A DNA stretch of 64,000 nt from Mycobacterium sp. SMC-2 (GTDB lineage: Bacteria; Actinomycetota; Actinomycetes; Mycobacteriales; Mycobacteriaceae). Below the pieces are notes generated by a model. The model was given only the letters and a program-made list of their open reading frames with translations, was not told the origin of the DNA and did no database searches. Location: assembly GCF_025263485.1 (NCBI RefSeq), contig NZ_CP079863.1, forward strand, positions 682,001-746,000, given 5' to 3'. This document shows positions 18,679 to 27,915 of this stretch, in pieces. The stretch's first letter is position 1, and every line of letters begins with the position of its first letter. The translations under genes were made by a program, and so were the position numbers.

Positions 18679-19815
18679 ATGATTGAGATCCTCCCCACCC
18701 ACCGTGCGCTCCTCGGGGGTATGGTCGCCGGTCTTATCAGCATGGCGGTCGTCACGGGCGCCAACGCATCGGCCGATCCAGTGCTTCCCTCTCCGTCACC
18801 CGCTCCCGCCATCCCGGCGCCGCAGAACGTCGCCGCCGTGCCCGGGCAGGCGCCCGCCAACCGGTTCCTCGCGGCGCCGCCGGCGTCGAATCCCGTCGCG
18901 GCGCCGACGACCCCCGGTTCGCTCGCCCCGGCAGCGGCCGCGCCCGCCGCACCGGCGGCCCCCGCCATCACTCCCGCCGCCTCCGGGACGATTCGTGAAT
19001 ACCTGCAGTCCAAGGGCGTCAGCCTCGAGCCGCAAAAACCACAGACCCTCAAGGCGCTCGACATCACCTTGCCGATGCCGCCCCGCTGGACCCAGGTACC
19101 CGACCCCAACGTCCCGGACGCGTTCGCGGTGATCGCCGACCGGCAAGGCAGCAGCATCTACACCTCGAATGCCCAGGTGGTGGTGTACAAGCTGGTCGGC
19201 AACTTCGACCCCCGAGAGGCCATCAGCCACGGCTACGTCGACAGCCAGAAACTGCTGGCCTGGCAGCCCACCAACGCCTCGATGGCCGATTTCGGCGGCT
19301 TCCCGTCGTCGATCGTCGAAGGCACGTACCGCGACGGTGACATGACGCTGAACACCTCGCGGCGCCACGTCATCGCCACCTCCGGGCAGGACAAGTACCT
19401 GGTGTCGCTCTCGGTGACCACCGATCGTGCCGTGGCCGTGGCCGACGCACCCGCCACCGACGCCATCGTCAACGGCTTCCGCGTGACCGTTCCCGGGGCC
19501 CCGGTCCCGGCACCGGCCCCGCCCCGCGCTACCTCGCCGGTCGGGCTGGCCCCGGCGCCCGTCGCACACGCACCGGTGCCGGTCGCACAGGCACCGGTGC
19601 CGCAAGTTCCCGCCGCAGGTCCCGTTCCGCAGGTTCCGGCCGCGGCTCCGGTCGCGCAGGCCCCCGCCGTGGCTCCGCTCCGGCAGACCTCGGCGATGGC
19701 TCCGGCGGGCGTCCCGGTGCAGGCGCCCATGCCCGGCCGCCAGCCCATGCCGAACCTATTGACCCTCGTTCCCGGCCTGCCCCCACTCCCCAATTTCTCG
19801 TTCCTGCAGCACTGA
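18679..19815 (+). CDS. mtc28: secreted proline-rich antigen Mtc28 (LpqN/LpqT-like)
   Basis: This 378-aa exported protein has a signal peptide ([18 protein letters not shown], cleavage after ANASA before DPV) but no lipobox Cys. A Pro/Ala-rich stretch follows (about residues 33-105), then a globular core closely like Rv0040c ([29 protein letters not shown]), and a long C-terminal Pro/Ala tail with VPQVPAA-type repeats that is longer than in M. tuberculosis. Mtc28 is a known secreted antigen of unknown function. ATG 18679 is supported by a GGAGGAAGG site at 18660-18668. Confidence 0.93.
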   Translation: MIEILPTHRALLGGMVAGLISMAVVTGANASADPVLPSPSPAPAIPAPQNVAAVPGQAPANRFLAAPPASNPVAAPTTPGSLAPAAAAPAAPAAPAITPAASGTIREYLQSKGVSLEPQKPQTLKALDITLPMPPRWTQVPDPNVPDAFAVIADRQGSSIYTSNAQVVVYKLVGNFDPREAISHGYVDSQKLLAWQPTNASMADFGGFPSSIVEGTYRDGDMTLNTSRRHVIATSGQDKYLVSLSVTTDRAVAVADAPATDAIVNGFRVTVPGAPVPAPAPPRATSPVGLAPAPVAHAPVPVAQAPVPQVPAAGPVPQVPAAAPVAQAPAVAPLRQTSAMAPAGVPVQAPMPGRQPMPNLLTLVPGLPPLPNFSFLQH

Positions 19816-19867
19816 ACGATTCGGCGGCGCCCCCGGAGCCCACTGAGCGCGCCCGCGCCCGGGCTCG

Positions 19868-19873
19868 TATTGT
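19868..19873 (+). promoter_or_regulatory. -10 box for leaderless Rv0039c homologue
   Basis: TATTGT is followed by six bases (GAGGCC) and then ATG 19880, fitting a leaderless mycobacterial start. The GAGG is too close to the ATG to be an efficient ribosome site. Confidence 0.45.
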
Positions 19874-19879
19874 GAGGCC

Positions 19880-20221
19880 ATGCTGATTGCGGGGGTGCTG
19901 TGCATGTGTGCGGCGGTGGCTTCGGCCGGCTTCGGAAGTTGGGCGCTGGCGCGCACCCGGACCGCCGATCCCACCGCGCTGGCGCTGCGGTCATTGGCTC
20001 CGGCGCAACTGGCGGCGGCGATCATGCTGGCCGCCGGCGGAGTGGTGGCGCTGGCAGCCTCGCCGCACACCGCGCTGGTGGTGTTGATCGTCTGCGTCGC
20101 CGGTGCCTTCGGAACGCTGGCCGCCGGGTCATGGCAGAGCGCGCGTTTCGCGCTGCAGCAAGAAGCGGCGGCACCAAGCTGCGCGGGGACCTGCGCCGGC
20201 TGCACGCAGTCCTGCCACTGA
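19880..20221 (+). CDS. small membrane protein, Rv0039c homologue
   Basis: This 113-aa protein has two or three predicted membrane helices (about 1-22, 42-62 and 65-85). A short hydrophilic tail carries four cysteines (CAGTCAGCTQSC) that could bind a metal or form disulfides. It matches the position and size of Rv0039c, a conserved membrane protein of unknown function. No enzymatic motif is visible. Confidence 0.82.
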   Translation: MLIAGVLCMCAAVASAGFGSWALARTRTADPTALALRSLAPAQLAAAIMLAAGGVVALAASPHTALVVLIVCVAGAFGTLAAGSWQSARFALQQEAAAPSCAGTCAGCTQSCH

Positions 20222-20251
20222 AATTTCGCGGACGGCCCCGGACGCGGGGGC

Positions 20252-20860
20252 CTAGTTGCGGCTGAGGTCGATCGGATGCGTCGCCAGCAGCGACAGCGGC
20301 AGCGGCTGGCGGCGCAGCACCTGCCCCCACAGGTCCGATCTCGACCCCGCGAGAACGTCGGATGGCAACGCGGACAACACGATCCAGTCGTCGCGTTCGA
20401 TTTCGCCTTCCAGCTGACCGATGGTCCATCCGGAGTAGCCCGCGAAGATTCGCACCCCCTCCACGAAGGGCGCGATCGTGTCCGGGTCGGCGTCGAGGTC
20501 GACCATCACCACCCGGCCGTCCACGTGCCGCAGGCCGGCCACGCCCTGCGGATCGGCACCCACCCGCAACGCCGCCAGGCATAGGGCCGCGTCCCGCTTC
20601 ACCGGGCCGCCGATGAACATCGTCTTCGGCTTGGCCGCCAGTTTGGTCCACTGCGGTAGCACGTTGTACACCGCGGTCTCGCTGGCACGGTTGAGGACGA
20701 CGCCCAGGGTTCCGCCGTCGTTGTGCTCGACGATGTAGATCACGCTGCGCCGGAAAGTCGGCTCGAAAAGATCGGTGTTGGCAAGCAGCAATGTGCCCGC
20801 GCGCACTCGCTGCGCGGCCGGCGCGACATAGTCCTCTGGATCCTCGGGCGGCGGCACCAC
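20252..20860 (-). CDS. YqgE/AlgH family protein (UPF0301, Rv0038 homologue)
   Basis: This 202-aa cytosolic protein has the DUF179 signature [19 protein letters not shown] near the N-terminus, GVVLNR, FIGGPV, and [19 protein letters not shown]. The family is widespread, structurally known, and functionally unclear. The GTG at 20860 is used because it yields exactly the length of Rv0038; the frame remains open to 21079. It is convergent with Rv0039c's homologue and its start faces the MFS gene. Confidence 0.92.
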   Translation of the reverse strand: MVPPPEDPEDYVAPAAQRVRAGTLLLANTDLFEPTFRRSVIYIVEHNDGGTLGVVLNRASETAVYNVLPQWTKLAAKPKTMFIGGPVKRDAALCLAALRVGADPQGVAGLRHVDGRVVMVDLDADPDTIAPFVEGVRIFAGYSGWTIGQLEGEIERDDWIVLSALPSDVLAGSRSDLWGQVLRRQPLPLSLLATHPIDLSRN

Positions 20861-20999
20861 ACCATCATCGCATCCGGCACTCGCCGTCCGGGGGAATCGA
20901 GCGCCGGGCGTGAAGATTTGTAGTGTTGGTAAGTCGGCTCGGACCATGACGAGCTTGCTGGCCCCAATTGTGGAAGTCGGTTTTGTGATCCAATCCCGG

Positions 21000-22319
21000 A
21001 TGAACTCAAGCGCACCCGCCGATATATGGCGGTCGGTGCGCAGTTTGCCAGACTTCTGGCGGCTGCTGCAGGTGCGCATGGCGAGTCAATTCGGCGATGG
21101 ACTGTTCCAGGCGGGTCTGGCCGGAGCGTTGCTGTTCAATCCGGACCGGGCCGCCGATCCGATGTCCATCGCGCGGGCGTTCACCGTGCTGTTCCTGCCG
21201 TACTCGCTGTTGGGCCCGTTCGCCGGCGCGCTGATGGACCGTTGGGACCGGCGGCTGGTGATCGTCGGCGCCAACGCCGGCCGTCTCGTCCTGATCGCGG
21301 CGATCGGCACGATCCTGGCGGTCAGAGCCGGCGACCTGCCGCTGTTGCTGGGCGCGCTATTCGCCAACGGCTTGGCCCGATTCGTCGCGTCCGGACTGTC
21401 GGCGTCACTGCCGCACGTCGTGCCGCGCGAACAGGTCGTGACGATGAACGCCCTGGCCATCGCGTCGGGGGCCATCGCCGCCTTCATCGGCGCCAACTTC
21501 ATGCTCGTGCCCCGATTCCTGCTCGGCGCCGGGGACAGGGGCGCCGCGGCGATCATCTTCCTCACCGGAGTCCCCGTGTCGATCGCCTTGCTGTTGTCGT
21601 TGCGGTTCGGCCCGCGGGTGCTGGGCCCCGACGACACCAAGAGGGCGATCCACGGACCGGTCTTCTACGCCGTGATCACCGGCTGGCTGCACGGCGCGCG
21701 CACGGTGGCGCAGCGGCCGACGGTTGCCGCGACCCTGTCGGGCTTGGCCTCCCACCGCATGGTGATCGGCATCAACTCCCTGCTGGTGTTGTTGCTGGTC
21801 CACCACCTGAAAGATCCCCAGGCCGGGGGATTGGGTACCGCTCTGGTGTTCTTCGGCGCCACCGGCCTCGGCGCATTCCTGGCCAATGTGCTGACTCCGC
21901 CGGCGGTTCGGCGCTGGGGGCGCTATGCGACGGTGAACGGTGCGCTCGCGACGTCGGCGGTCCTCGAGGTTGCGGGCGCCGGGTTACTGCTGCCGGTCAT
22001 GGCGGTGTGCGGCTTCTTCCTCGGCGTGACCGGGCAGATGGTGAAGCTCTGCGCCGACTCTGCGATGCAACTGGACGTCGATGACGCCCTTCGCGGGCAC
22101 GTGTTCGCCGTGCAGGACGCGCTGTTCTGGGTCGCGTTCATCGCCTCGATCACGGTGGCCGCGACGTTGATTCCCGCCGACGGGCATGCGCCCGCATTCG
22201 CGCTGTTCGGCTCGGGGCTCTACCTGGTTGGGCTGGCCATGCACAGCCTGCTCGGCCGGGGCGGCGAACAGGCGAATAATCATTACCCTGCGGAAGCAAC
22301 CGACGAGCGGAGTCAATGA
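21000..22319 (+). CDS. MFS transporter (Rv0037c homologue)
   Basis: This 439-aa protein has about 12 hydrophobic membrane segments. The MFS loop motif appears as [14 protein letters not shown] between helices 2 and 3. It resembles drug or metabolite exporters of the DHA type, and Rv0037c is annotated as an integral membrane efflux protein; substrate unknown. ATG 21000 gives nearly the Rv0037c length, although ATG 20946 upstream is in frame. The stop overlaps the next start as ATGA, so it is co-translated with the DinB-fold protein. Confidence 0.88.
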   Translation: MNSSAPADIWRSVRSLPDFWRLLQVRMASQFGDGLFQAGLAGALLFNPDRAADPMSIARAFTVLFLPYSLLGPFAGALMDRWDRRLVIVGANAGRLVLIAAIGTILAVRAGDLPLLLGALFANGLARFVASGLSASLPHVVPREQVVTMNALAIASGAIAAFIGANFMLVPRFLLGAGDRGAAAIIFLTGVPVSIALLLSLRFGPRVLGPDDTKRAIHGPVFYAVITGWLHGARTVAQRPTVAATLSGLASHRMVIGINSLLVLLLVHHLKDPQAGGLGTALVFFGATGLGAFLANVLTPPAVRRWGRYATVNGALATSAVLEVAGAGLLLPVMAVCGFFLGVTGQMVKLCADSAMQLDVDDALRGHVFAVQDALFWVAFIASITVAATLIPADGHAPAFALFGSGLYLVGLAMHSLLGRGGEQANNHYPAEATDERSQ

Positions 22320-23092
22320 TGACGGGTCCCGAACCGATCGTGGCTGACCTGCGCGCCGAGAGCGACGACCTCGACGCCCTCGTCGCGCCGCTGCCGGCCC
22401 AACGCTGGGCCGATCCCACTCCCGCGCCGGGCTGGACCATCGCCCACCAGATCGGGCATTTGTTGTGGACCGACCGCGTCGCGCTGACGTCGGTCACCAA
22501 CGAGGCCGGGTTCGCCGAACTGCTCCAGGCGGCAGCCGCCGACCCGACAGGTTTCGTCGACGCGGGCGCCGAGGAATTGGCGGGACTAGCTCCGGCCGAG
22601 CTGCTCGCCGAGTGGCGGGCCACCCGTGGTCGGCTGCATGACGAGCTGCTGCGGGTCCCCGCCGGCCGCAAACTTCCCTGGTTCGGGCCACCGATGAGTG
22701 CGGCCTCGATGGCTACCGCGCGGTTGATGGAGACCTGGGCGCACGGGCTGGACGTCGCCGACGCGCTGGGCGTCCGACGGGCGGCCACCGACCGGCTGCG
22801 GTCGATCGCCCACTTGGGCGTGCGCACCCGCGACTACGCGTTCTTCGTCAACAACCTGCCCGCTCCGGCCGAGCCGTTCTTCGTCGAGCTGCGCGGACCC
22901 CGCGGTGACACCTGGAGCTGGGGACCGCCCGACGCGACGCAGCGGGTCACCGGTTCCGCCGAAGATTTCTGCTACTTGGTCACTCAGCGGCGCCCGCTCA
23001 GCGCCCTCGCCATCACAGCGCATGGGCCCGACGCGCAGCGTTGGCTGGAGATCGCCCAAGCGTTCGCAGGTCCACCCGGCATGGGTCGATAA
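22316..23092 (+). CDS. maleylpyruvate-isomerase-like DinB-fold protein (Rv0036c homologue)
   Basis: The 258-aa protein opens with a DinB/MDMPI-type four-helix bundle. Metal-ligand patterns are visible: [15 protein letters not shown] (first His pair) and [14 protein letters not shown] (W.HG.D). I associate it with the TIGR03084 actinobacterial family. The C-terminal domain (about 170-258) is the accessory MDMPI domain, including [14 protein letters not shown]. Members may use mycothiol as cofactor, which is family knowledge and not visible here. It overlaps the MFS gene by 4 bp and is convergent with the gene at 23101. Confidence 0.85.
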   Translation: MMTGPEPIVADLRAESDDLDALVAPLPAQRWADPTPAPGWTIAHQIGHLLWTDRVALTSVTNEAGFAELLQAAAADPTGFVDAGAEELAGLAPAELLAEWRATRGRLHDELLRVPAGRKLPWFGPPMSAASMATARLMETWAHGLDVADALGVRRAATDRLRSIAHLGVRTRDYAFFVNNLPAPAEPFFVELRGPRGDTWSWGPPDATQRVTGSAEDFCYLVTQRRPLSALAITAHGPDAQRWLEIAQAFAGPPGMGR

Positions 23093-23100
23093 CCGCGCGA

Positions 23101-23424
23101 TTAGTGCAGCGGGCCGCCGTAACTCGCCCGGTTCTCGGCCTCGGCCTCCTCGCGCAGCGCTGCGATCGCCAGGTTCAGCCTGTCGGCCAGCTCCCCATGC
23201 GCATACCCGGTCATCACGCCGGGGTGCAGAGTCAGCTCGAGCAACCGGCCGTCGGCATTCGCCACGGCGTAGACGTCGCCGAGATCGACGCTATAGGTGA
23301 CGGCCTCGGCCTGCGCCACGAGGGCTTCCCACTTGTCGGCCGCCTCGCTCAATTCACGAAGAACTGATTCGACCAGATCCTTGTCGCTGAGATTCGCGCG
23401 ACCGCCCGAACCCGACACGATCAC
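23101..23424 (-). CDS. small protein, Rv0030 homologue (DUF2710-like)
   Basis: This 107-aa protein from GTG 23424 has a helix-rich N-terminus (LVESVLRELSEAADKWEALVAQAE) and a compact beta segment (GDVYAVANADGRLLELTLHPGV). A final helix follows. The alpha-beta-alpha plan resembles the YbaB/EspL-type proteins linked to ESX loci, but I see no conclusive motif. It is the last gene of the Rv0023-Rv0030 equivalent operon. Function unknown. Confidence 0.78.
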   Translation of the reverse strand: MIVSGSGGRANLSDKDLVESVLRELSEAADKWEALVAQAEAVTYSVDLGDVYAVANADGRLLELTLHPGVMTGYAHGELADRLNLAIAALREEAEAENRASYGGPLH

Positions 23425-23478
23425 AGTATGTCGACCCCTTTAACCAGCGTCAATTCATACTCGGGGGCCACGGCGGCA

Positions 23479-25110
23479 CTATGCCCCGTGAGGCTGGGCG
23501 GCGAGTTTCTGATACCAGGCGAGGTGATAGTTCGCCGCCACCGAGTCTCCGCTCGCGATGCCTTCGGTGGCGGCCATCAACAGACACTTGAGCAGGAGCG
23601 CCGGGTTCACGTTCGGGTATTGGACCAAGAGCTGGTAGCGCGCCGTATCGAGGTGCACCCGCAGCACATCGACCTCCTGATCGATGACAATGCCGTCCGC
23701 GGCGGCCGCGTCCGCCAGCCTCTGCACGATGCGGGGGAGTCCGTCGAACCCCCGCGTGGTCTCGCTCAGCACCCTGCTCAGATCCGCGATGGCGGGCAGC
23801 TCCCGTGGTTCCACCGACGATTTAGTCGCGGTGAAGTCGGCCGAGCGGCGCAGCGAGTCCCCGGGAGCGTAGGCCACCACACGCACCGCGTCGGCGATCA
23901 ACGCGGCGACCCTGCCGGTGCGTCGCTCGGGTTCCAACAGCCGCACCCCCGCCGGAAGGTTGATACCTGCCGGTATCCAGCCGTGGGCGAGGTCGGTGAC
24001 CAAAACGGTCGTGCCGTCCGCAAAGTCGCCGACGGCCCAATTCAGCCGCGGCTCCTGGCGGACCACGAACTCGAGGAGCCGATTCAGCCGATCGATATCG
24101 AAACCCGTTGCCGCTGTGTTGTTTTCCCGCTGGGGCGGGCGTGCGGACTCATCGACCACGTGCTCGGCCCGGGTGATCGCGGGGATGATCTGCGTTTCCT
24201 CCATCGCGGCCGCCGCGAAGTGGTGCTCGGCCGGTTCTGGCTGCGCCTCGTCCTCGTCCGGTGCGGGCTCCTCGGGCGCGGCGTGGTGGCGACCGACCGG
24301 TTCCCATTCCGACGTCGCGGCGCTTTCGGCCGCAAGGGCGGGCTCGACATCGTTGATCTTCGGGATGATCTGCGTTTCGGCGATCGAGGCGGGGTCGTCC
24401 CCCACATCAGCGTCCGGAGCCCTTTCGGCTTCGTCCTGCTGCGTTGCCGGCTCCTCCAGCTCCGTCACGCTGGGGATGACTTGCGTCTCCTTTATATCCG
24501 GCGCGACGGCGACCTCCACGGCCTCGTGTTCGAAAGCGGTGTCCTGGGGAGGCGCCTCGGGCTGGTCCCCACCTCCTTGCGGCGGCGCGACCGGAGCCGG
24601 CTTGTCGGCGACCCGCCAACGCGGCCTGCGCACGCTGCTGACGGGCACATCGGGGACGGGGCCCGCCTCCATCACAGTAGGAATGACTTGGGTTTGATGC
24701 ATGTCCGGCGACACCGGTTCGGCGAACTGCGAGCGCGGATATCCGGCGGTCACCCCCGCCCTCCCCGCGTGCAGCTGGCGAATCGTCGATTCGACCCGCC
24801 GCACGGCGCGGGCACGCGCTTCATCGATTACCCGGGCCTCTTCCGCCCGGCGGGGCACGTCGGCCAAACCCGCCCGTTTGATCATTTTCAGCTGTTCGTT
24901 CGCGCTGTCGGCGATCTTTTCCAGGTCGACCTTGAGATAGTCTGCGAGCGTGGCGTTCTCGGCGGTGATCGTCGACAGCTCGGCGGGCCAAAGCCCCCCG
25001 ATCACCCACGGGGTGCAATCGATCGGAGAGCTGAAGGCCGGCATCACCAGTGATTCCCGGGTAGCTCTCCGGAGGCGCTGACGCGCCGTCATCCGACCGA
25101 AGATCGCCAC
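23479..25110 (-). CDS. Rv0029-like protein with four TQ(V/I)IP repeats
   Basis: This 543-aa cytosolic-looking protein has three parts. The N-terminal part (1-125) is partly helical. A long acidic, Pro/Ala-rich middle (about 130-330) carries four copies of the motif [Q/E]TQ[V/I]IP with Thr at 140, 209, 246 and 306. The C-terminal domain (about 335-543) is folded and matches Rv0029 (RLLEFVVRQEPRLNWAVGD, VVAYAPGDSLRRSADF). M. tuberculosis Rv0029 is shorter (about 365 aa), so the repeat region is probably expanded here. GTG 25110 is used; ATG 25092 is possible. Function unknown; it belongs to the ESX-flavoured operon. Confidence 0.85.
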   Translation of the reverse strand: MAIFGRMTARQRLRRATRESLVMPAFSSPIDCTPWVIGGLWPAELSTITAENATLADYLKVDLEKIADSANEQLKMIKRAGLADVPRRAEEARVIDEARARAVRRVESTIRQLHAGRAGVTAGYPRSQFAEPVSPDMHQTQVIPTVMEAGPVPDVPVSSVRRPRWRVADKPAPVAPPQGGGDQPEAPPQDTAFEHEAVEVAVAPDIKETQVIPSVTELEEPATQQDEAERAPDADVGDDPASIAETQIIPKINDVEPALAAESAATSEWEPVGRHHAAPEEPAPDEDEAQPEPAEHHFAAAAMEETQIIPAITRAEHVVDESARPPQRENNTAATGFDIDRLNRLLEFVVRQEPRLNWAVGDFADGTTVLVTDLAHGWIPAGINLPAGVRLLEPERRTGRVAALIADAVRVVAYAPGDSLRRSADFTATKSSVEPRELPAIADLSRVLSETTRGFDGLPRIVQRLADAAAADGIVIDQEVDVLRVHLDTARYQLLVQYPNVNPALLLKCLLMAATEGIASGDSVAANYHLAWYQKLAAQPHGA

Positions 25111-25180
25111 CGGCTAAGCGTACCGGCAGCCGACGAACGGCTTATTCGGTGAGTGAATTGTGCAGCTGTGCCGGCCTGGG

Positions 25181-25186
25181 TAGCGT
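25181..25186 (+). promoter_or_regulatory. -10 box for the 47-aa small gene
   Basis: TAGCGT is followed by six bases (GGGGAC) and then ATG 25193, the spacing expected for a leaderless transcript. It is the main evidence, besides coding quality, that the small gene is real. Confidence 0.5.
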
Positions 25187-25192
25187 GGGGAC

Positions 25193-25336
25193 ATGGCTGA
25201 ATCTGCGCTGCAGCAGCAACTCGACGAAGTGCGTGCCCTGCTCGCCCGCGCACGAGAGTTGTTCGGCCCCAACCCCGTAGAGCCGCCCACGGATATCGCT
25301 CCGGACCCCGATGCGGCCAAGACCTGGCTGCTGTAG
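25193..25336 (+). CDS. 47-aa small protein, probable leaderless gene
   Basis: ATG 25193 to TAG 25334-25336 encodes 47 residues: an amphipathic helix (LQQQLDEVRALLARAREL) followed by a Pro/Asp-rich tail ending in KTWLL. Codon third positions are G/C-rich as in real mycobacterial genes. A TAGCGT box lies six bases upstream. It is on the plus strand in the gap between two minus-strand operon genes; its stop is 5 bp from the end of the gene at 25342. I do not recognise the family. The helix resembles a coiled-coil partner. Role unknown. Confidence 0.65.
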   Translation: MAESALQQQLDEVRALLARARELFGPNPVEPPTDIAPDPDAAKTWLL

Positions 25337-25341
25337 GCCGT

Positions 25342-25653
25342 CTAGATCGCTCTGTTGCGGCGGCGTAGTTTATGCGCCAGTAGCTTCTCGATCGCCGCAT
25401 CGAGATCTCGCTGCGTCGGAACCTCGGCCGAAGGGGTGTGTCCGGCCGCCACGATCTCGTCGCGGATCTCCAGCAATGCCTTGAGACAAGAGACGTCGGC
25501 GGTCAGCAAAATGCCTCGAGCCAGCGTCTCGGCGTCGGTGTCCATCGCCTCTTCACTCAGCGCAACGCTGTGCATGTAACCGCCGCGGCAGGAGCGGACG
25601 AGGATGTGCCCACTCGGGTGAACGGTGTCAAAAGCGGGATTCGCGTCCGTCAT
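25342..25653 (-). CDS. Rv0028 homologue (DUF2694-like small protein)
   Basis: This 103-aa protein starts at ATG 25653 inside the end of the previous gene (ATGA overlap). It has a short beta region (GHILVRSCRGGYMHSVALS) and two helices (ETLARGILLTADVSCLKALLEIRDEI and a basic C-terminal helix ending KLRRRNRAI). Size and order match Rv0028. It appears restricted to mycobacteria and is of unknown function. It is probably co-expressed with the EspC-like protein immediately upstream. Confidence 0.82.
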   Translation of the reverse strand: MTDANPAFDTVHPSGHILVRSCRGGYMHSVALSEEAMDTDAETLARGILLTADVSCLKALLEIRDEIVAAGHTPSAEVPTQRDLDAAIEKLLAHKLRRRNRAI

Positions 25654-25967
25654 CGACCGCGGTCGGCGATGCCGCCGAGGTTGCGCGCCCCATCCTGCTC
25701 GTGCTGTTCCCACATCGTCGCCGACGCTGTCAGCTTGTCCGCCAGGTCGGCGTGGTCCGCGGCTTGTTGCTCGTAGCACTGACGTCTGAGCTCAAGCAGT
25801 TCCCTGCCCGCGTCGCGAAGTTCACCGAAGATCGGCCCCAGCGAATCCAGGCTCTCCTGGATCGCCTCGTGCGATGACGGGACCGTGCGCAAGTAATCGG
25901 CGGTCTCCTGGTGACGCGCGGCGGCCTGACGCAAGTGCGCGGGCACCACATGGATCGAATCTGCCAT
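25650..25967 (-). CDS. EspC-like type VII secretion-associated protein (Rv0027 homologue)
   Basis: This 105-aa protein is wholly helical and has the layout of the EspC/DUF2580 group: a start of the type HVVPAHLRQAAARHQETADYL, a central turn, and a second long helix (ELRDAGRELLELRRQCYEQQAADHADLADKL) ending in a short tail. Such proteins pair with partners and are exported through ESX systems. I do not see a clear YxxxD/E export signal. The length equals Rv0027. ATG 25967 is chosen on length and similarity; the frame extends to 26012. Confidence 0.82.
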   Translation of the reverse strand: MADSIHVVPAHLRQAAARHQETADYLRTVPSSHEAIQESLDSLGPIFGELRDAGRELLELRRQCYEQQAADHADLADKLTASATMWEQHEQDGARNLGGIADRGR

Positions 25968-26017
25968 CCGCTGTCTCCTGTTTTCGGCCGCCGGCCAGAC
26001 CGGCGAGATCACTATTG

Positions 26018-27391
26018 TCAGGTGGTCGACGAGGTCGCCGGCCGCGTGGGTGTCGGTGTGTCGGGCTTCGCCGGCGCGGTCTCGGTCGCAGCCGCCGCCG
26101 GCGGATGCTCCCAGCCTAGAAAGCCTGGACCGGTCACGGTGGCGATGTCTTGAATTTGGCCGTCGAGGAGGGCCTTACCGGGACCGAGGGCTAGCGCGTG
26201 CCGGTCGATGAAGATCCCGATGTCCGCCGGCCTGACGCGCGAAGCGTCGACCGGGCTGGTGACCGCGGTCCCTGGCGGCGGAATCGTTATCCCTTGCTGC
26301 TGGAACGCATCTGGTATGGGTGCTCCGCCGACCGCGGCTTTGATTGCCGCCGCCAATTGCGGGCTGGCGGCCGTCAACCTCTCACCGTCGGGCAAGGTCA
26401 CCGTGGTGGAACCGGTCGGTGGTGATTCACCCTCGAGCGCTGCCGCGTCCGGACCAGCGTCGTTATTTTCGTCGCCCGATCCCTCTGATGCAGCGTCAGT
26501 CTCCGGTTCCGCATTGTCCGCGGCGTCGAGTGGGTTTTCGTCATCCATGCCTTGCAGCGCCGGATCCGTTCTGGTGTCACCCGGTAGGCCGGGCAGTGGC
26601 AGGCCGGCCGGCGTCGCGCCGAAACTCGGCAATCCCGGGGAGAAGTTGGGCAGTGGCGGCAGCACGGGTGCCATGGGCGCCGCAGTCGCACCTTCCGGCA
26701 CACCGCCCCCCGGCAGATCATCGGTCGCCAGACTCGGATCGTCGGCCAACAAGGAATCCAGCAGGGGATCCCACCCCGAATCCTCTGTTGCCGGCGCGGT
26801 AGCCCCATCCGCGCCGGCCACCTCCGCCGGCGGGTGTACGTCGTCACCCTTCGGTGGGCTCGTCGACGCGTCGTACAGCGATGTCCATGCCGCCATCAGC
26901 GCCGATTTCGATGTGTCGTCGAGGCTCGCGTTGAGGACCACCGAGCGGATGTCGCGGAGCTTGCCGATCAGAAAGCGCTGGAAATCGCGGGCTCCGGCCG
27001 GAGTGTCCAGGTCCGATCGCGTCCGCACCGCGGCTTCGGTGTCTTGCTGCAACTTCGTCAGCGCCTGACTGCCTTGGACGGTGTTGAGATGGGCATTCAA
27101 GATCGCCGTGATCACTTGCATGTCGAGCTGAGAGCTCGCCGAATTCTGGTGTGCCAGGGCGGCTTCGGCGTGGGCGATGGCTTCCGCCGCCTCACCCTTC
27201 TCTCGATCCGGCGCAGCCGCATATTGCTGACGGATCTTGCCCGCAATCGCCTGGAGCTGTTCGGGACGTGTCGTAGGGGTGATCACGGCGGCCAGCTCAC
27301 GTGGCGACAGACCTGCCTGCCACGCGTTTGGGTCACCGGTGCGGTCCCGGACATATTTCACCGCGGCGAGTAGCTCCTCGTGCGCCGACAT
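26018..27391 (-). CDS. DUF4226-containing, Pro/Asp-rich protein (Rv0026 homologue)
   Basis: This 457-aa protein has an N-terminal helical domain (1-175) containing ELLAAVKYVRDRTGDPNAW and the DUF4226 signature AGARDFQRFLIGKLRDIRSVV, which it shares with the next gene upstream. A long acidic/Pro-rich linker follows (about 180-320). A small C-terminal domain (about 325-430) contains TVTLPDGERLTAASPQLAAAI and ADIGIFIDRHALALGPGKAL. A Pro/Thr-rich tail ends the protein. It has no signal peptide. The N-terminal fold resembles ESX-exported helical proteins. Length fits Rv0026. Function unknown. Confidence 0.85.
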   Translation of the reverse strand: MSAHEELLAAVKYVRDRTGDPNAWQAGLSPRELAAVITPTTRPEQLQAIAGKIRQQYAAAPDREKGEAAEAIAHAEAALAHQNSASSQLDMQVITAILNAHLNTVQGSQALTKLQQDTEAAVRTRSDLDTPAGARDFQRFLIGKLRDIRSVVLNASLDDTSKSALMAAWTSLYDASTSPPKGDDVHPPAEVAGADGATAPATEDSGWDPLLDSLLADDPSLATDDLPGGGVPEGATAAPMAPVLPPLPNFSPGLPSFGATPAGLPLPGLPGDTRTDPALQGMDDENPLDAADNAEPETDAASEGSGDENNDAGPDAAALEGESPPTGSTTVTLPDGERLTAASPQLAAAIKAAVGGAPIPDAFQQQGITIPPPGTAVTSPVDASRVRPADIGIFIDRHALALGPGKALLDGQIQDIATVTGPGFLGWEHPPAAAATETAPAKPDTPTPTRPATSSTT

Positions 27392-27536
27392 CGGCTACCC
27401 AACCCGCGCTGCAGCCACCGCGCACCCTCGCGGGATGCGTTGGGACCGTTCCATGCCCGGCGACAGTACCCAGCCCCGTTCCTGCCGACAATTCACTACG
27501 CCGCGGGGTTGTGGACGACACCGAGACCGTGCCTTG

Positions 27537-27899
27537 CTAGCCGTTGTCGGCGGTGTACTGGTCCCGAAGAGAATCCAGCACAGCCTTTTTAGATTGGCTG
27601 AGTTCTCGGGCGTTCTCAACAACCGCGGTGATCTCACCTTGTTTGGCCAACAGAAACCTCTGAAATTCGCGAGCGCCCATGGGCGTATCCACAGCAAGGT
27701 TCGCTTGGTGCACGGTTGCGTGGTCGATCTGCTCGGCAATGGCATCCAGTCGCCTCACACCCTCACGCATCGCGTCATGGGCGCTGGAGAGCACCTCGGC
27801 CAGCATCCGGTCGGCGTCGGCTACCCTGCCGTGCTTGTCGGCCAGTGCCGATTGCCGCGCCTGGATCGCGGCTACCGAAGGTCCGCCTTGTTCCGTCAT
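27537..27899 (-). CDS. DUF4226 helical protein (Rv0025 homologue)
   Basis: This 120-aa all-helical protein has the DUF4226 signature [21 protein letters not shown], closely like the segment in the neighbouring Rv0026 homologue. An N-terminal helix ([23 protein letters not shown]) precedes it. The length equals Rv0025 when ATG 27899 is used. The two DUF4226 genes may encode partners of a heterodimer, which is inference from the shared domain and adjacency. Confidence 0.85.
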   Translation of the reverse strand: MTEQGGPSVAAIQARQSALADKHGRVADADRMLAEVLSSAHDAMREGVRRLDAIAEQIDHATVHQANLAVDTPMGAREFQRFLLAKQGEITAVVENARELSQSKKAVLDSLRDQYTADNG

Positions 27900-27915
27900 A
27901 GGCTCACCCTGTTCC

